Assembly: GCA_026936335.1 (NCBI GenBank)
Contig: JAPMXV010000062.1
Span: forward strand, 124,001-188,000
Reading direction: 5' to 3'
From: Mantamonas sphyraenae
Taxonomy: Eukaryota > CRuMs > Mantamonadidae
DNA: 64,000 bases
Positions within the stretch are counted from its first letter, which is position 1. The number at the start of each line of letters is the position of its first letter. Below, piece after piece: positions 1 to 11,136 of the stretch. A program made the translations under genes and the position numbers. The notes under the pieces are model-generated. The model was not told the origin of the DNA and did not search any database. It saw nothing but the letters and a program-made list of their open reading frames with translations.

Positions 1-268
1 AAAGTGCGAAACGTACCACGTAAGGGCCATACGCCGAATTTTGGCCAAAAACAACCACCAAGTCGCCTTCGCGTGAGTGTGCACAGTTCCACAGGTGTTC
101 CACGAGCTCCTCTTCGTTCGTGTAGCGCGGTCGGTCTGCAAGCAGCATCACCGCTGCGCAGCAAGAGTGCAGACACCTGCGCGCCTCCACAGGCAGCACC
201 AACACGCGCCGCCCACAGATCTCCTGGGGTGCGGCGTACATGCCCTTGAAAGGGGTGTAGCCCAACAT
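1..268 (-). CDS. 5' part of an unrecognised gene, running off the left edge
   Basis: An uninterrupted minus-strand frame runs from an ATG at 268-266 to the window edge (89 codons). Its composition looks like globular protein rather than a chance frame: it begins MLGYTPFKGMYAAPQEICGR, and later contains an acidic helix-like stretch (NEEELVEHLWN) and a hydrophobic strand (DLVVVFGQ). The sequence just upstream on the minus strand reads ...TGTGCGCAG, so this could be an internal exon beginning near 277 rather than the first exon. No family was recognised. The gene is head-to-tail with the Rab gene, and the 298 bp between them (269-566) hold no supported gene, only short CACACCCA repeats. Confidence 0.5.
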   Translation of the reverse strand, partial: MLGYTPFKGMYAAPQEICGRRVLVLPVEARRCLHSCCAAVMLLADRPRYTNEEELVEHLWNCAHSREGDLVVVFGQNSAYGPYVVRFAL

Positions 269-566
269 CTTTAGCCCTGCGCACAGCCTCTACCTGTGTG
301 AGAGCAGCGAAAGAACGGAAGCGCAACACGAAAAGAATCGCGTGATCAGGAATCCCCAAAGAACAACACAAACTCACACTTAACCAACTGTAGACGAGAT
401 CTGTGCATGACCATGATGTGCAAACACGACTCGCTCGCCAACTGGGAATTTTGAACATCATTTTTGTGACTCATGGCAAGGTTGGGTTGGCATGGCTTCT
501 GCGGTGGGCCTCTGCCACGCACACCCACACCCACACCCATACACAACCCCTCGCAGGGCCCAGGTC

Positions 567-1830
567 TCATCCACACTTGCAGCCCTTGCTTTCCTTCTTC
601 TGATTCTGTCCGTCCAGCTGGACGCCGCCGCCCTTCTCCTCCTTGCCTTGGTCCTCGTCCATAAGGCGCTTCTTGATGTCACGTGCCAGCGAAATGAACG
701 CCTCCTCCACGTTGATATTGTTCTTGGCCGACGTCTCCAGAAAGTTGATTTCGTACTCGTCCGCCAGCGACTGTCCTCGCTGCGTTTCAATCACCTTTTC
801 GTCCGTCACGTCGCACTTGTTCCCAATCAGGATTTTGTTCACGTTGTCTGTTGCATGCTGCTCGATATTGCGGATCCAGTTGCGGATGTTGTTGAACGAC
901 TTTTCGTCCGTCACGTCGTACACCAGCAGGATGCCCATCGCCCCTCGGTAGTACGCTGTGGTTGGTGGTGTGTGTGCCGGCCACATTCGCGCGTCAGCGT
1001 CCACAAAACCCTCCCCACAGCAGCAACACGTGAGTGTCACTCCCTCGCCGCCCACATCACAGGCCATACTGTATCCACACGCGTCGCCTAGCATGCATCC
1101 GCACACCCCTCCTCGCCTCCATGCCCTGCAACGGTACGTCGAGAGGGCGGAAACGCCAAACGCCCAAACGGGCCGCAAAAAACCCAGCGGCGACCCCAAC
1201 TGCTTGCGAAATGCCCACGGCTGCGTACCACACACCAACCACACCGTTCCGCCATGCACACCCCTCCCGTGTCCAACCTCCCACTTCATGGTCTGTCGTT
1301 TTCGCTTCCATCTCCCTTCCCTACCTGTCGTGATGGTCCTGAAGCGCTCCTGACCAGCCGTGTCCCAGATCTGCAGCTTGATCTTCTTGCCGTCCAGATC
1401 GATCGTGCGGATCTTAAAGTCAATGCTGTGGGTGTCCATGTGTCGTGTGAGCTCCTCTCCCTGTTCCAATCCCCATCTGCATGTGCTGTGGTCCACCCCT
1501 CGGCCGCTACGCACGCCCGGGTGCTCGCGGCCGACGCTCCCAAAGCGAATTCGCCGTGGAAAACGCACCCAATCGTTGTGATGAAGCTTGGCGTGAACGT
1601 GTCGTCCGCAAATCGTAGCAAGAGACAGCTCTTGCCAACGCCTGGATGGGTGTTTGTCGTGTCAGCTGCCCTGTTGCCTGTGCTGCGGTCCGTTTTTTCG
1701 TCTCCGGCCTCCGGCCAGCTGCTCGCTCGGTCCCCCTTCCGTTGCCCTCCAACTCACCCGAATCGCCGATCAGCAGCAGCTTGATCAGCATGTCATAGTT
1801 GCCTCGCCCAGCGTTGCCTCCAGTGCTCAT
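567..1830 (-). CDS. RAB8: Rab8/Sec4-like small GTPase
   Basis: Four exons (1830-1758, 1641-1569, 1425-1325, 955-567) give 211 residues, the usual Rab length. GTP-binding motifs are all present: GDSGVGKS P-loop (split by the first intron), DTAGQE, NKCD and ETSAK. The switch and interswitch region ([19 protein letters not shown], then [13 protein letters not shown]) is closest to Rab8/Rab10/Sec4, which direct post-Golgi vesicles to the plasma membrane. The C-terminus is a Ser/Lys/Gln-rich tail ending CKCG, giving two cysteines for geranylgeranylation, although the extra terminal glycine is unusual. Donors are GTGAGT, GTGCGT and GTAGGG; acceptors end CCAG, CACAG and CACAG. The start codon is followed by [13 protein letters not shown], a typical short Rab N-terminus. 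Sub-family assignment rests on recall of conserved sequence, not a tree. Confidence 0.92.
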
Positions 1831-2162
1831 CCCTATCCGTGTCAAGTGGAGTGAGAGTGGGTGTGTGGGTGTGTGGGTGTGTGTGTGAGTCAGCGTGAGC
1901 AAGCCCATTTCCCACCCACAACGTTTGCGTCGCCCCCCACGCACGCACGGTGTGACACAGCCACACGCATCAGAACACATGTGTTCCTACGTGCATACAT
2001 GCAGTGCACACGCACACACACACACACACACAGTACACATGTGCACGTGTGTGTTGTGTGCAGGCAGTAGGGACGCAGGGGAGGGCAGCAAGCGGAGGCT
2101 CGGAACTGACTTTGGCTTTCGTTTGCCAAGCCAGCGTTTGCCCCCACACCTTTTTCCGTGTG
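1831..2162. promoter_or_regulatory. Divergent intergenic region, Rab8-like / SWIRM gene
   Basis: These 332 bp separate two start codons pointing outward and must hold both promoters. A perfect (CA)n run lies at about 2013-2032 and GT-rich sequence at 1858-1890. No TATA box or other named element was recognised and no additional coding frame is convincing. Confidence 0.4.
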
Positions 2163-5100
2163 ATGGAGAAGAGACGGCACGCAGGGGGAGTGGATCCCAA
2201 ACAGTATGCCACACCAACGATGGTGTCGCGTTTCGAGGCCATTGCTGCGCAGTTGCAGCAGGAGGGAGTGACGGAGGCAGGAGGCACCGACGACGCCAGC
2301 ACCTTGGCTTCCATCACCGCCGGCCTGCTCCAGTTTATGGAACAGCAATTGGGAATCAAGGTAAGTCACATCATGCCGTTCCGCACACCCCTGTGTGTGT
2401 CTGGGGCCGGGTCTGGGTCTGATCTTGCCATCCTGTCAGCAAGGGGTGGGGCTCGTAAACTCGGATAGGGGAAAGTCGACACGCACGTCACGTCACACGC
2501 CACCACACACACTCACACACTCCCCCGCAAAATCCGTGGATGATTGTATGTGCGTGACCAGTCCAAGAGCGAGTACAAAGGGTCCATGAGGAAAATCCCA
2601 CGTGCTCTGTTTGAAGACTACAGCGCTACGGGTTCGTTGTACCTGATCTTGCGCACGGCGGTCGCATTCCGAAACGAGAACAACTGGCGGCGCTTCGACT
2701 TTCAATCCACCGCCAAGGAGGGCATCCACGTCCAACTGCTCCTCATCATACACCAGCAACTCAAGGTGAGATCGTGGGGATGGGAATGACGCCGCCAAAA
2801 ATCGGGCAACACATTCTTGGCGAGGATGGGTGATTGGCGGGAAAACCCTCTTCTGACGCACCGGTGGGACCACACACACACAGGAGAGTGGGTACATGCC
2901 CAACGTTGTGATCAGCATCAGTGAGGATGTGGACAGCGACACAGTGGCGCGCATCCAGGAGATTTGCACACAATGGCAGCTGCCAGTGGTGGAGAACGGG
3001 TCGAGCACCACCCACCTGTTGATCCAAGACCTTCCCGCCGACCCCAACGAGGGAGTGTCGGACTACCTGCGCACCCTGGCCGAGGAGAACAATCAGAGTC
3101 TGGTGCATTGGTGGTACTATCCCAGCTCCTACGACGAGTGGTTCCCGTCCTCTGCCGTCGACGGAGAGATGGAAGAGGAGGAACCTGCACAGAAACCCTG
3201 GGTGGTCCACGCCCGCTGGCTCACCGACTCGTACAAGTTCAACGAGTTTATGGTGGAAACAGACTACACCCTCAGTGTGGATGACGATGATGATGACGAT
3301 GAGGAAGACGATGACGGCATGGAACAGGACGGTGTCACAAGCAGCAGCAGCAGCAGCAGCAGTAGCAGTAGCAGTGCCAGTGGTGGCAACAGCAACAACC
3401 AGAGTGCAGGCACAGGCAGGGACTCACTGCGCAGTCGCAAGCGATCCTATGCAGACATGTTTTACCAGGCATACACAGAGGCACTTTTCAGCAAGCGTCA
3501 GAGAGCCAACGAAGGTTACATCCGCGCCTTTAACGTCGCATACGAACACGCCACGCAGAACGAGAATGGCCAGCATCCCATGTACGTGTGCAACGAGAGA
3601 TAGGGTGTGTGTGTGTGAGTGTGGGTGTGGGGTGTGGGGTGTACGTCGCTGACACTGTCCATTTGTGCTCTTGTCCCAGCCTTGTGTCCCAGTACCTGGA
3701 TGGCGTTGCCCAGCCGCCAGCGGTGATCAACAGCATGAACGACCCCATGCTGCTGCAAGGAGTGGCAGATGTGGGCCAGGAGCAGCTGGAGGTGTCTGCT
3801 GTGCCAATGCCCAGCTATGCGTCGTGGTACGACCCCGACAAGGTGTCAGCGTTGGAACGTGAGTCGCTGCCAGAGTACTTCAACGGCACCAGTGCATCGC
3901 GCACGGAACACGCATACGTCAAGTACCGCAACTTTATGGTGGATTCGTGGCGACAGAACCCCGGACAGTACCTGAAGTTTACCTCGTTGCGTAGGGTGCT
4001 TGTGGGTGACGTCACCTCCCTCAAGCGTCTCTTTGACTTTCTGCAAAAGTGGGGGCTGATCAACTACAGTGTGGACCCGCAAACCATCCCTGGTTCGTTT
4101 GCACCGCCCTCCACAAGCAACTATGCCGTGGTCGGCGTGCCTCCGGGTCCCACCCATCCGGGCAACACCACAGACATGCAGCAGCTGTTTGCACGCAACC
4201 CCATCACAGCTCCCTCGGGTGCCTCTCTGTATGCAGGTGGCGCTGGTGCTGGTGGCGCCGCTGGTGCGGGTGCGGGTGCGGGTGCGGCGGAAGGGCACAT
4301 CGACGCAGGCACCATCTTTGCCGCCGCACGTCTCTCGGTGCTCTTTTGCAACGCATGCAAACGGGAGTGCAAGAAGCAGCGGTACGTGTGCACACGCAAG
4401 ACTGGCATCTCCCTGTGTCAGCCATGCTACGAGGCGGGCAAGTTTGGGCCTCGGCTGAACGCAGACGACTTTGTGTACGTGGCAGAGGACGACGGCGACG
4501 CCACCTCATCGTCATCCTCGTCATCATCGTCATCATCGTCATCATCATCCTCGTCATCCTCCTCTGCATCACGAGGCGAGTGGAGCGACAAGGAGGCGGT
4601 GTTGTTGCTGGAGGCAGTCAAGAAGCACGGACGCGACTGGGCAGCGGTGGCAGAGGCCGTGGGCACAAGATCGGTGGAAGAGTGTGTGCTGTACCTGCTT
4701 CGCATGCCCACCACCGAGCCATACCTGGACGTGGAGGCAGCAAAGACATCCAGGCAGGCCAAGCAGGAGCAATCAGGCACACCCGCAGCCTTTGCCGACG
4801 AAAGCAACCCTGTACTCAAGACGTGTGCCTTTCTCACTGCCAATGTGCACCCAGAGGTGGCCAAGAGTGCAGCCAAGGCGGCATTGGATGTCTTTATTGA
4901 CCTGAAGGAGGCCGACGGCATCCAAAGCGGCAAGCAGGAACCCAGCACATCATCATCATCGTCATCATCATCATCATCGTCGTCATCATCGTCCGACATG
5001 GATACAGAGCCGTCACATGGGGGCATGAACGGCAGCCAGTATCGCAACGGGGACACGGGAGCAAGCATGAGCAGCAGCAGCAGCAGGGGAGGAGATACAC

Positions 5101-5399
5101 AAGAGGCAGGGAAAGGCACACGTGCTGGCATTCACAAGCAGTTGCACACGATTTCGGCCACGGCAGTGGGTGTGGCAAGTGTCAAGAGCAGACTGCGTGC
5201 TGAAAAGGAGCACCAGGAGATGGAGCGTCTGCGTGCACGGGCCATCCAGTACAAGCTGGACATCCTGGACAAGCAGAGCAGGGCATTGCGCAAGATGATG
5301 GACCTGGTGGAGCAAGAGAAGGCTCTGGCCAAGGAGCTCAGGTTGAGGGCTGTTCGCACGGTCTTGGATGAGATGGACGGTGGCATGGACGTGGAATGA
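2163..5399 (+). CDS. SMARCC: SWI3/SMARCC-type SWI/SNF subunit (SWIRM, ZZ-like, SANT)
   Basis: Four exons (2163-2360, 2562-2765, 2884-3581, 3680-5399) give 939 residues. The N-terminal part (about 30-300) matches the conserved SMARCC1/2 N-terminal module, including VHWWYYPSSYDEWFP and VHARWLTDSYKFNEFM. A SWIRM domain covers about 410-500 (PSYASWYDPDKVSALERESL, later YLKFTSLRRVL). A Cys-rich ZZ-like finger is at about 590-625 (CNACKRECKKQRYVC...CQPCY), a SANT domain at about 667-715 (GEWSDKEAVLLLEAVKKHG), a SWIRM-associated segment after it, and a coiled coil near 874-935. This order is the Swi3/SMARCC layout, so the protein should be a scaffold of a SWI/SNF chromatin remodeller in the nucleus. 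Acid runs and serine homopolymers (AGC and TCA/TCG repeats at 3341-3374, 4507-4568, 4951-4992) separate the domains. Splice junctions preserve frame exactly. Confidence 0.93.
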
Positions 5400-5433
5400 A
5401 GAAGCATGACAAATCCACACCCGGGTCAACTTG

Positions 5434-5461
<28 letters not shown>
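5434..5461. repeat. (CA)n microsatellite
   Basis: Perfect 28-nt CA repeat in the 117-bp gap between the convergent SWIRM and epsilon-COP stop codons. Confidence 0.95.
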
Positions 5462-5464
<3 letters not shown>

Positions 5465-5516
5465 TGGCATGGAAGGGCAATGGCAACAGCAGGAGGTGCT
5501 GCTTTTCATTTTTGCT

Positions 5517-6673
5517 CTACACACTGTAGTTGGATGCAGCCTTGTCAAAGGCATCCTCAAGCTGGGCTACCTTGAGGGTGGTGGTGTGATTGGGTGCCAC
5601 ATTCTTGAGCTGGTTGAGATAGCGGTTGACCAGTTCGTCGGGTTTGCCGTTGTGCTGCAACGAGGTGATAAAGTTGCTCAGAGTCTCTGGATCGGTGCTG
5701 TTCTTCTCCATGGCCTCAAACAGCGTCTGTTCCGCATCCTCTGCATTCTCCCTGTGCAGATGGCATGCCGCAAGGCCATTCAACAGTGCACTCGTCGCAT
5801 TGTGCTTCATGCGCAACTCCTCGTACACGTTGAATGCCTCCAACAGGTCTTCCCCCGTGTACAGGTTGACCCACGCCGTGGCCAACTGTGTCAACACATC
5901 GAAATCCTCAATCTTGTCCATCAGCGCCGCCTCTTCCTTGGCCAAATCCGGGCGGTTCATCTGCAGCAGACACTGTACACTGAGCGCATGGCTATTGTGT
6001 TCGTAGTGCGTATGTGAGCGGGTGTCGGTGGCACGTGTGCAATCCCAAGCGTGGCCATCAACAGATGGGTGCGTTGGAATGTGCATGGTGTGTCCCGTGT
6101 GCGTGTGTGCCGTGTTGGCGCTGTGTCAGCTCAGGCCGGGGTTTTTGGGCTTTGGCCCTCCCCTCCCACACCACGCGCGCGCTCGGGGCACAGGGAGTGA
6201 TGATGAGGATGGATGGGCGTGTGATGTGTGGGTCGGGGACATGGGAACACCCACAACGGCCCGAAAACGCACCATTCAAGGCTCTTTCCGTCGTGGACAC
6301 AACGCAGGGCGTCGTCGTAGCGTGTGGCGTGGTAGAAAATGGAGGCGGTGAGGACGCGGAGGGTGTCTGACGTGGCCACCATGCCATCCTGGACCCAGAG
6401 ATCAATCTGAGCCAAGACAGCCTCATGGGCACTCTCATCCTGGAGATAGGTGGAAAAGAGACGAAGGGCCTGGAGAGGGAGAGGGGCGTCGTCCGGGTTG
6501 ATTTCGCTTTCCACCACCGAGTGGTTGCCCAGACACAGGTAGCTTCGGTACATGATGACATCCTTCTCCAGGGCTGCTTCATCACTGCTGGGACTCAAGG
6601 ACACCGCTGCGTTGATGGCAGACTGGTAGTTGCCCAGGAAGAAGAGGGTGCGCAGGTCGGCAAGCTCATCCAT
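5517..6673 (-). CDS. COPE: Coatomer subunit epsilon (COPI)
   Basis: Two exons (6673-6273 and 5991-5517; donor GTGCGT, acceptor CAATAG) give 291 residues, close to the usual 300. The protein is a run of TPR-like helical hairpins. Diagnostic blocks match epsilon-COP: LADLRTLFFLGNYQSAINAA at the N-terminus, SLEC at the splice junction, then VQCLLQMNRPDLA, LTQLATAWVNL, LLNGLAACHL and DELVNRYLNQLK. Epsilon-COP stabilises alpha-COP in the coat of Golgi-to-ER vesicles. The intron (5992-6272) is rich in GT and CA runs. The start codon lies 105 bp from the divergent glycosyltransferase start at 6779, so the two probably share a promoter region. Confidence 0.92.
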
Positions 6674-6778
6674 GGTTGATGGTTGAGTTGGGTGTGTTCT
6701 GGTGGTTGCGATTGGGGAAGCACTGCACTTGCCATGGGGTAATTAACGTGTGTATGGATATGTGCAAGGGGTGAAGGG
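6674..6778. promoter_or_regulatory. Short bidirectional promoter, COPE / glycosyltransferase
   Basis: Only 105 bp separate the two divergent start codons. Both genes plausibly act in the early secretory pathway, which makes co-expression possible, but no recognised element supports this. Confidence 0.4.
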
Positions 6779-9403
6779 ATGAATGCATGCATTCATTCTG
6801 CTCCTCTTGCTGATGCAACCAAAACCAAGGAACGAATGAGGACGAGCAGGGCCGGACCTGAGCCCTCGCTGGTGAGCAAGGTGTTCAACCTCAGCACACT
6901 GCCCAAGATCATGGTGGCATTGGCTCTTGTGTACGTGCTGGTGTTCACCACATACTCGGGCAGTCGACGGGAGGGTGTGGATGCCATCAAAGGTGGTGGT
7001 GATGGTGGTGTGCAGGAGGGCTTGGACAGGGAGGCGCCACTGCCTGCGGGAATGGACGGCTGGGACGGCGATTCACAGGAGCATGATGGACACAAAGAAC
7101 AGGAAATCACAGATTATCCCTTTGATGAGATCCACGACGCAAAGAAACGGCCACAGCAGCAGGTGCCATGGAAGAAGGGCAAGGCCGGGGATCAGGGGTC
7201 TCCCTCATCATCCACCTCTTCTTCCTCTTCTGGCCACAAAGGACACAGTGGGACAGGAGAGGGCAAGGAGGAGGGAGAGGGCAAGGGCAAGAAGGGCAAG
7301 GATGACACAGGGAAGGGAAGCAGCAGTGGGACAAGGGAGAGTGGGACAAAGGGCAAGGGAAAGGGCAAGGGCAAGCAGGAGGAGGAGGCACGGCTGGAGT
7401 TTGTGACGTGGGTGGGAGGCAGCACGAAAGCACAGGAGGTGATGACACTTGTGGGATCCATTCAGGCATTGATGGATGAACAGGTGGATGCCATCCATGT
7501 GTTTGTGTACACACGAGAAACTGGTGGCAAGAAGAAGAAGAACGGGGCAGCAGCGTCGTCGCCGCCGCCGCCGGTCACACACCTCCTCAACGCGGTGGAC
7601 AAAGTCCATGTGCATGTCCATCACAGTCGATCAGCAGATGCTGTGCAATCACCCACAGAGACTCAGGTTGTGGATTCGCTGACAAAGGTGTGGGCCATGG
7701 GCAAGAAGAGCCGCAGCAGCCGTCGCAGCAGCAACACACAGTATGTGCTGGTGAATGCCAACATGGCACTCACCCGTGCGTTTACATCGCAAGAGACACA
7801 GGAGACAGAGTTGCATGCACGTGTGCTGCGTCCTCCAAAGGGGAGCATGGTGCCTGGGGCAAAGTCGGACGCCGTGTGTTCGGTGCGCTTCCACGACGTG
7901 TCGGAAGCCACGGCGTACGGACAGCCCGAGTCAGCACAACCCATGGTGGTGTCCTTGATTGGTGGCCAACATGATGGGTTGGTGTTGCGCTACTTTGTGG
8001 GTGCTGTGCATCGGTACTGTCCCACCTGCCACGTGCTGTTTGTCCTTGATCCCGGCGTGCCACCATTGACCCGCAGTGAGATCAGCACATGGAAGCACTC
8101 CCAAACCGTGTCTGTGGAGGCATTGCGTGAGCAGGGCTATCTGTGTGCCCAGGGTGACATCGATCCCATGGCCCTGCTCGTCTACGCTGCCACCCAGCAA
8201 CCCCACCATGTCAGCACCATCCTCTACCTCGACCCCTCCTGGGTCCTCCACACAGACGCTGCCCCTGTCTTTCATCGCATCCTCACCGACGGTGCCCTCC
8301 TTGTCAACCAACAGGGGGCCTGCGATCGTTCTGTGGCCGCCGTCCAGTTTGGCAGCAAACTCTTCCAGAGTCTGGTGATCCCACGTGCACATGCCTCCAT
8401 CTACGAGTGCTCGCACGCACGCTATGCCATCCCTCCGTCCCAATGTGTGGCCACCCCCGAGCAGGCGGGCATTGTCAAGCAGAAGCCGGGCATGGATCTG
8501 GATTGCTACACCGACTTTCGCGACTTTGCCCCCGGTCACATGCCTGATCCCACCCTCGTGCAGAGTGGCCATGAGGACTACTTTGACACAGAGGTGGAGG
8601 CAAAGGTAGCACAGCGTGGTGGCGATAAGGTGGTCCGTATCGGCTTGGGAGTGCCCACTGTGACCCATCGCACCTCTGTGCGCGATCCCTCGGGGTTGCC
8701 TCTCTTCAAGGTGTTTCTGCCATCCTTTGTCACTTCCATTGCCGCCGACGAAAAGACTCGCTTTGTGTTTTACATCTATCTGGGTTTCGACGAGCAGGAC
8801 CCCACGTACGACCACGACGGAAACCGGCGCGAAATTGCCGCCAAAATGGTGGAGGCGACCAAGGGCCTGCCGGTGGTGTTCAAGTTTATGCGTTTTGTGT
8901 ACTCCAACGGCCACGTGACGATGCTGTGGACGTACTTGATGCGTCAGGCGCTGTCGGACGGATGCGAGTACTACTACCAGGTGAACGACGACATCAGCTT
9001 CAAGACGGCCGGATGGGCGTCCAGGTTTGTGGACACGCTGAAGAACAACCCCACCAAGGCCAACTTTGGGGTGGTGGGACCCAGGGACGAGGGCAATGCG
9101 CGGATCATGACGCAAAACTTTCTGCATCGCAACCACCACGACATCTTTGGATACTTTGCACCGCCGTCGCTGAAGAATTCGTTCAACGACGATTGGGTGA
9201 CACATGTATATGGGACGGAGAACACATTCATGATCAAGGACCAAGTGATTGCCAACTCGAACATGCTTGGCACACGGTATGCCGGGTGTGCAGCAGAGAT
9301 CCTGGGCAAGATCTACGAACGGGAGCTCCACAATGGACAGGCAAAGATTGCCGATTGGCTGCGACGTACAGATGAACGCAGTGGAGGTGTTCCCTTGCGA
9401 TGA
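6779..9403 (+). CDS. Type II membrane glycosyltransferase-like protein
   Basis: A single exon encodes 874 residues. A short basic N-terminus is followed by one membrane segment at about 43-62 (KIMVALALVYVLVFTTY) and then a long low-complexity stem rich in Gly, Lys, Ser and Glu (about 65-200): the layout of a Golgi type II glycosyltransferase. The C-terminal third looks catalytic: FVFYIYLGFDEQDPTYD at about 660, a DxD-like YQVNDDISF near 735 after a run of aromatics, VVGPRDEG, and NDDWVTHVYG near 803. I recall a similar set of blocks in uncharacterised GT-A-like proteins of protists, but substrate and sugar donor are unknown. The middle (about 205-600) has two Rossmann-like starts (EFVTWVGGSTKAQEVM and VVSLIGGQHDGLVLRYFVGA), so the protein may hold more than one transferase-like fold. 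The family call is inference. Confidence 0.6.
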   Translation: MNACIHSAPLADATKTKERMRTSRAGPEPSLVSKVFNLSTLPKIMVALALVYVLVFTTYSGSRREGVDAIKGGGDGGVQEGLDREAPLPAGMDGWDGDSQEHDGHKEQEITDYPFDEIHDAKKRPQQQVPWKKGKAGDQGSPSSSTSSSSSGHKGHSGTGEGKEEGEGKGKKGKDDTGKGSSSGTRESGTKGKGKGKGKQEEEARLEFVTWVGGSTKAQEVMTLVGSIQALMDEQVDAIHVFVYTRETGGKKKKNGAAASSPPPPVTHLLNAVDKVHVHVHHSRSADAVQSPTETQVVDSLTKVWAMGKKSRSSRRSSNTQYVLVNANMALTRAFTSQETQETELHARVLRPPKGSMVPGAKSDAVCSVRFHDVSEATAYGQPESAQPMVVSLIGGQHDGLVLRYFVGAVHRYCPTCHVLFVLDPGVPPLTRSEISTWKHSQTVSVEALREQGYLCAQGDIDPMALLVYAATQQPHHVSTILYLDPSWVLHTDAAPVFHRILTDGALLVNQQGACDRSVAAVQFGSKLFQSLVIPRAHASIYECSHARYAIPPSQCVATPEQAGIVKQKPGMDLDCYTDFRDFAPGHMPDPTLVQSGHEDYFDTEVEAKVAQRGGDKVVRIGLGVPTVTHRTSVRDPSGLPLFKVFLPSFVTSIAADEKTRFVFYIYLGFDEQDPTYDHDGNRREIAAKMVEATKGLPVVFKFMRFVYSNGHVTMLWTYLMRQALSDGCEYYYQVNDDISFKTAGWASRFVDTLKNNPTKANFGVVGPRDEGNARIMTQNFLHRNHHDIFGYFAPPSLKNSFNDDWVTHVYGTENTFMIKDQVIANSNMLGTRYAGCAAEILGKIYERELHNGQAKIADWLRRTDERSGGVPLR

Positions 9404-9527
9404 TGATGACGATGACGGTTGTGCACGTCAACTGAACAACAACAACGACTTGCAAAGAAATGGTGAATTGGGGTGGGGGGAGAAAGGGGGGCAATAGAGA
9501 CGGAAGTGGAATGGAATGCACATTTGA

Positions 9528-11067
9528 ATGGAATGTGTGTGGATGGAGTGTGTGTCTGACACGTTGGGGCGAGAACAGAGCTCAGGAACACCACCACCGA
9601 GCAAACGCTCCCTGGGACCGTTTTCGCCGGTGATGACACCATTGAACAAGGGCAGAGGAGGTGGAACAGGGTCGTCGTCCAGTTCTGTCTCGTCTGGTTC
9701 CATGGCTGGCTCTGTGGCATCGTCGTCAGGTGGATTGGGCGTGGGAGGAGGAGACACCAGCAGCTGGAACAGCAGCGTGCTCGGGGGAGCAGACGAGGCA
9801 AAGGCAAACAGCTTCAAGGTCAAAGCAGGCGTGGCCAAGATGCTCAAAGGAGGAGTCATCATGGTACGTGGACAGCCACAGAGCAAAGCGGGTTCAAGGA
9901 GGAGGGGGGCAGGTGTAAGGGTTGGCGAGTTGACACTTTCGCGCGCGGAAATCACACACCGCCACTTGGGGGGCATGTGTGCAACTACAGCAAGTGACAA
10001 ACGCAGAACAAGCACGCATGGCGGAAGAAGCAGGTGCAGTGGCAGTGTGTGTGGTGGCACCGTCGTTGCAAGGAATGTGTAGAAGTGGGGAGGGGAGGAA
10101 AGGGAAGGAGGAGCAGGAGGGGTCGTCGTCGTCGTCGTCGTCATTGTCTCAATTGTTGCAGTGCTCTGAATTGGGGGTCATCAAAGAGGTGATGACAGCT
10201 GTGACGGTGCCTGTGGTGGCACAGGTGCGCATTGGACACTATGGAGAGGCAAGTGTGATGAACCAACTTGGGGTGGACTATGTGGAAGAGTGCGAACTGC
10301 TGCCTCGAGCCACCCCAGACGCAGCCCTGGACAAGCATGCCTTCAAGACTCCCTGTTGCAGTGCTGCATCCACCCTGACCAGTGCATTGCAACGTGTGGC
10401 TGAGGGTGCGGCCATGGTGCGATGCAGTGCAAGGTCACTTGTGCAACGGCCCACCTATGAGACCACATCAACATCATCCACATCATCATCATCAACATCA
10501 TCATCATCATCATCAAATAAGACACAGACTGGCCTTGCATGGAATTGCAACGCAGAGGAGGCGTTGGGAAGCACGATGCATCAACTGAACCAGATGAGGG
10601 AGGATTTGGCCAAACTTGCCTCGTTGAGTCAGGAGGCCATGCAGGCATTCGGCAGGGATATCGATGTGCCCGTATCCCTTCTCACCCAGACAGTGGCTCT
10701 GAACCGGTTGCCTGTGGTCTACTTTGCCGCAGGACGCATCTACAGTCCGTTGGATGCGGCGTTGGCAAGGCAAATGGGTGCGGATGGCGTGGTGACCTCG
10801 TTGGATGTGTGGGAGCAGGCCGACCCTGCCAAGGTGGCGTCGTTGCTGGTGGAGTGTTGCACACACTATGACAACCCAGAGATCCTGTTGGAGGCAGCAG
10901 AGGCATTAAGTGAGGATAGCAACCACAACCACAACGTGGGTGGTGGTGGTGGTGGAGACGCTGCTGCCGAAGGAGGCAGGCACACCCTGTCGTCCTTCAG
11001 GCTGAGTCAACTCAGCGACTCTGACGATGATTCTGCTGAAGATGACTCTGAGGATGAGTCGGTGTGA
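9528..11067 (+). CDS. PdxS/SNZ-family protein lacking the catalytic residues
   Basis: Two exons (9528-9863 and 9991-11067; donor GTACGT, acceptor CTACAG) give 470 residues. The PdxS (pyridoxal 5'-phosphate synthase, glutaminase-dependent) signature is clear: KVKAGVAKMLKGGVIM at about 97-112, NAEQARMAEEAGAVAV, VRIGHYGEA, LGVDY, RVAEGAAMVR, NRLPVVYFAAG, DAALARQMGADGV and THYDNPEIL. Active PdxS uses Asp24, Lys81 and Lys149 (B. subtilis numbering). Here the first position is Gln113 (GVIM-QVTNAEQA), the Lys81 position is Gln190 (VVAQVRIGH), and the Lys149/GTG loop is replaced by CSARSLVQRP followed by a Ser/Thr insertion. The second phosphate-binding GSG is also absent. The protein is also enlarged by a Ser-rich N-terminus and an acidic C-terminal tail. 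It is probably a non-catalytic paralogue, perhaps comparable to plant PDX1.2; no partner gene lies nearby. Confidence 0.85.
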
Positions 11068-11136
11068 AGCGTGGTGGTGGTACTGTGTGTGTGAGTGAGT
11101 GGAGAGAGAGCGAGAGACAGCGCGGATGGACCCAGA

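Noticed and set aside
7931-9331. Minus-strand open frame opposite the glycosyltransferase
   Set aside because: No recognisable domains and consistent with antisense bias; the plus strand has a membrane anchor and conserved blocks.
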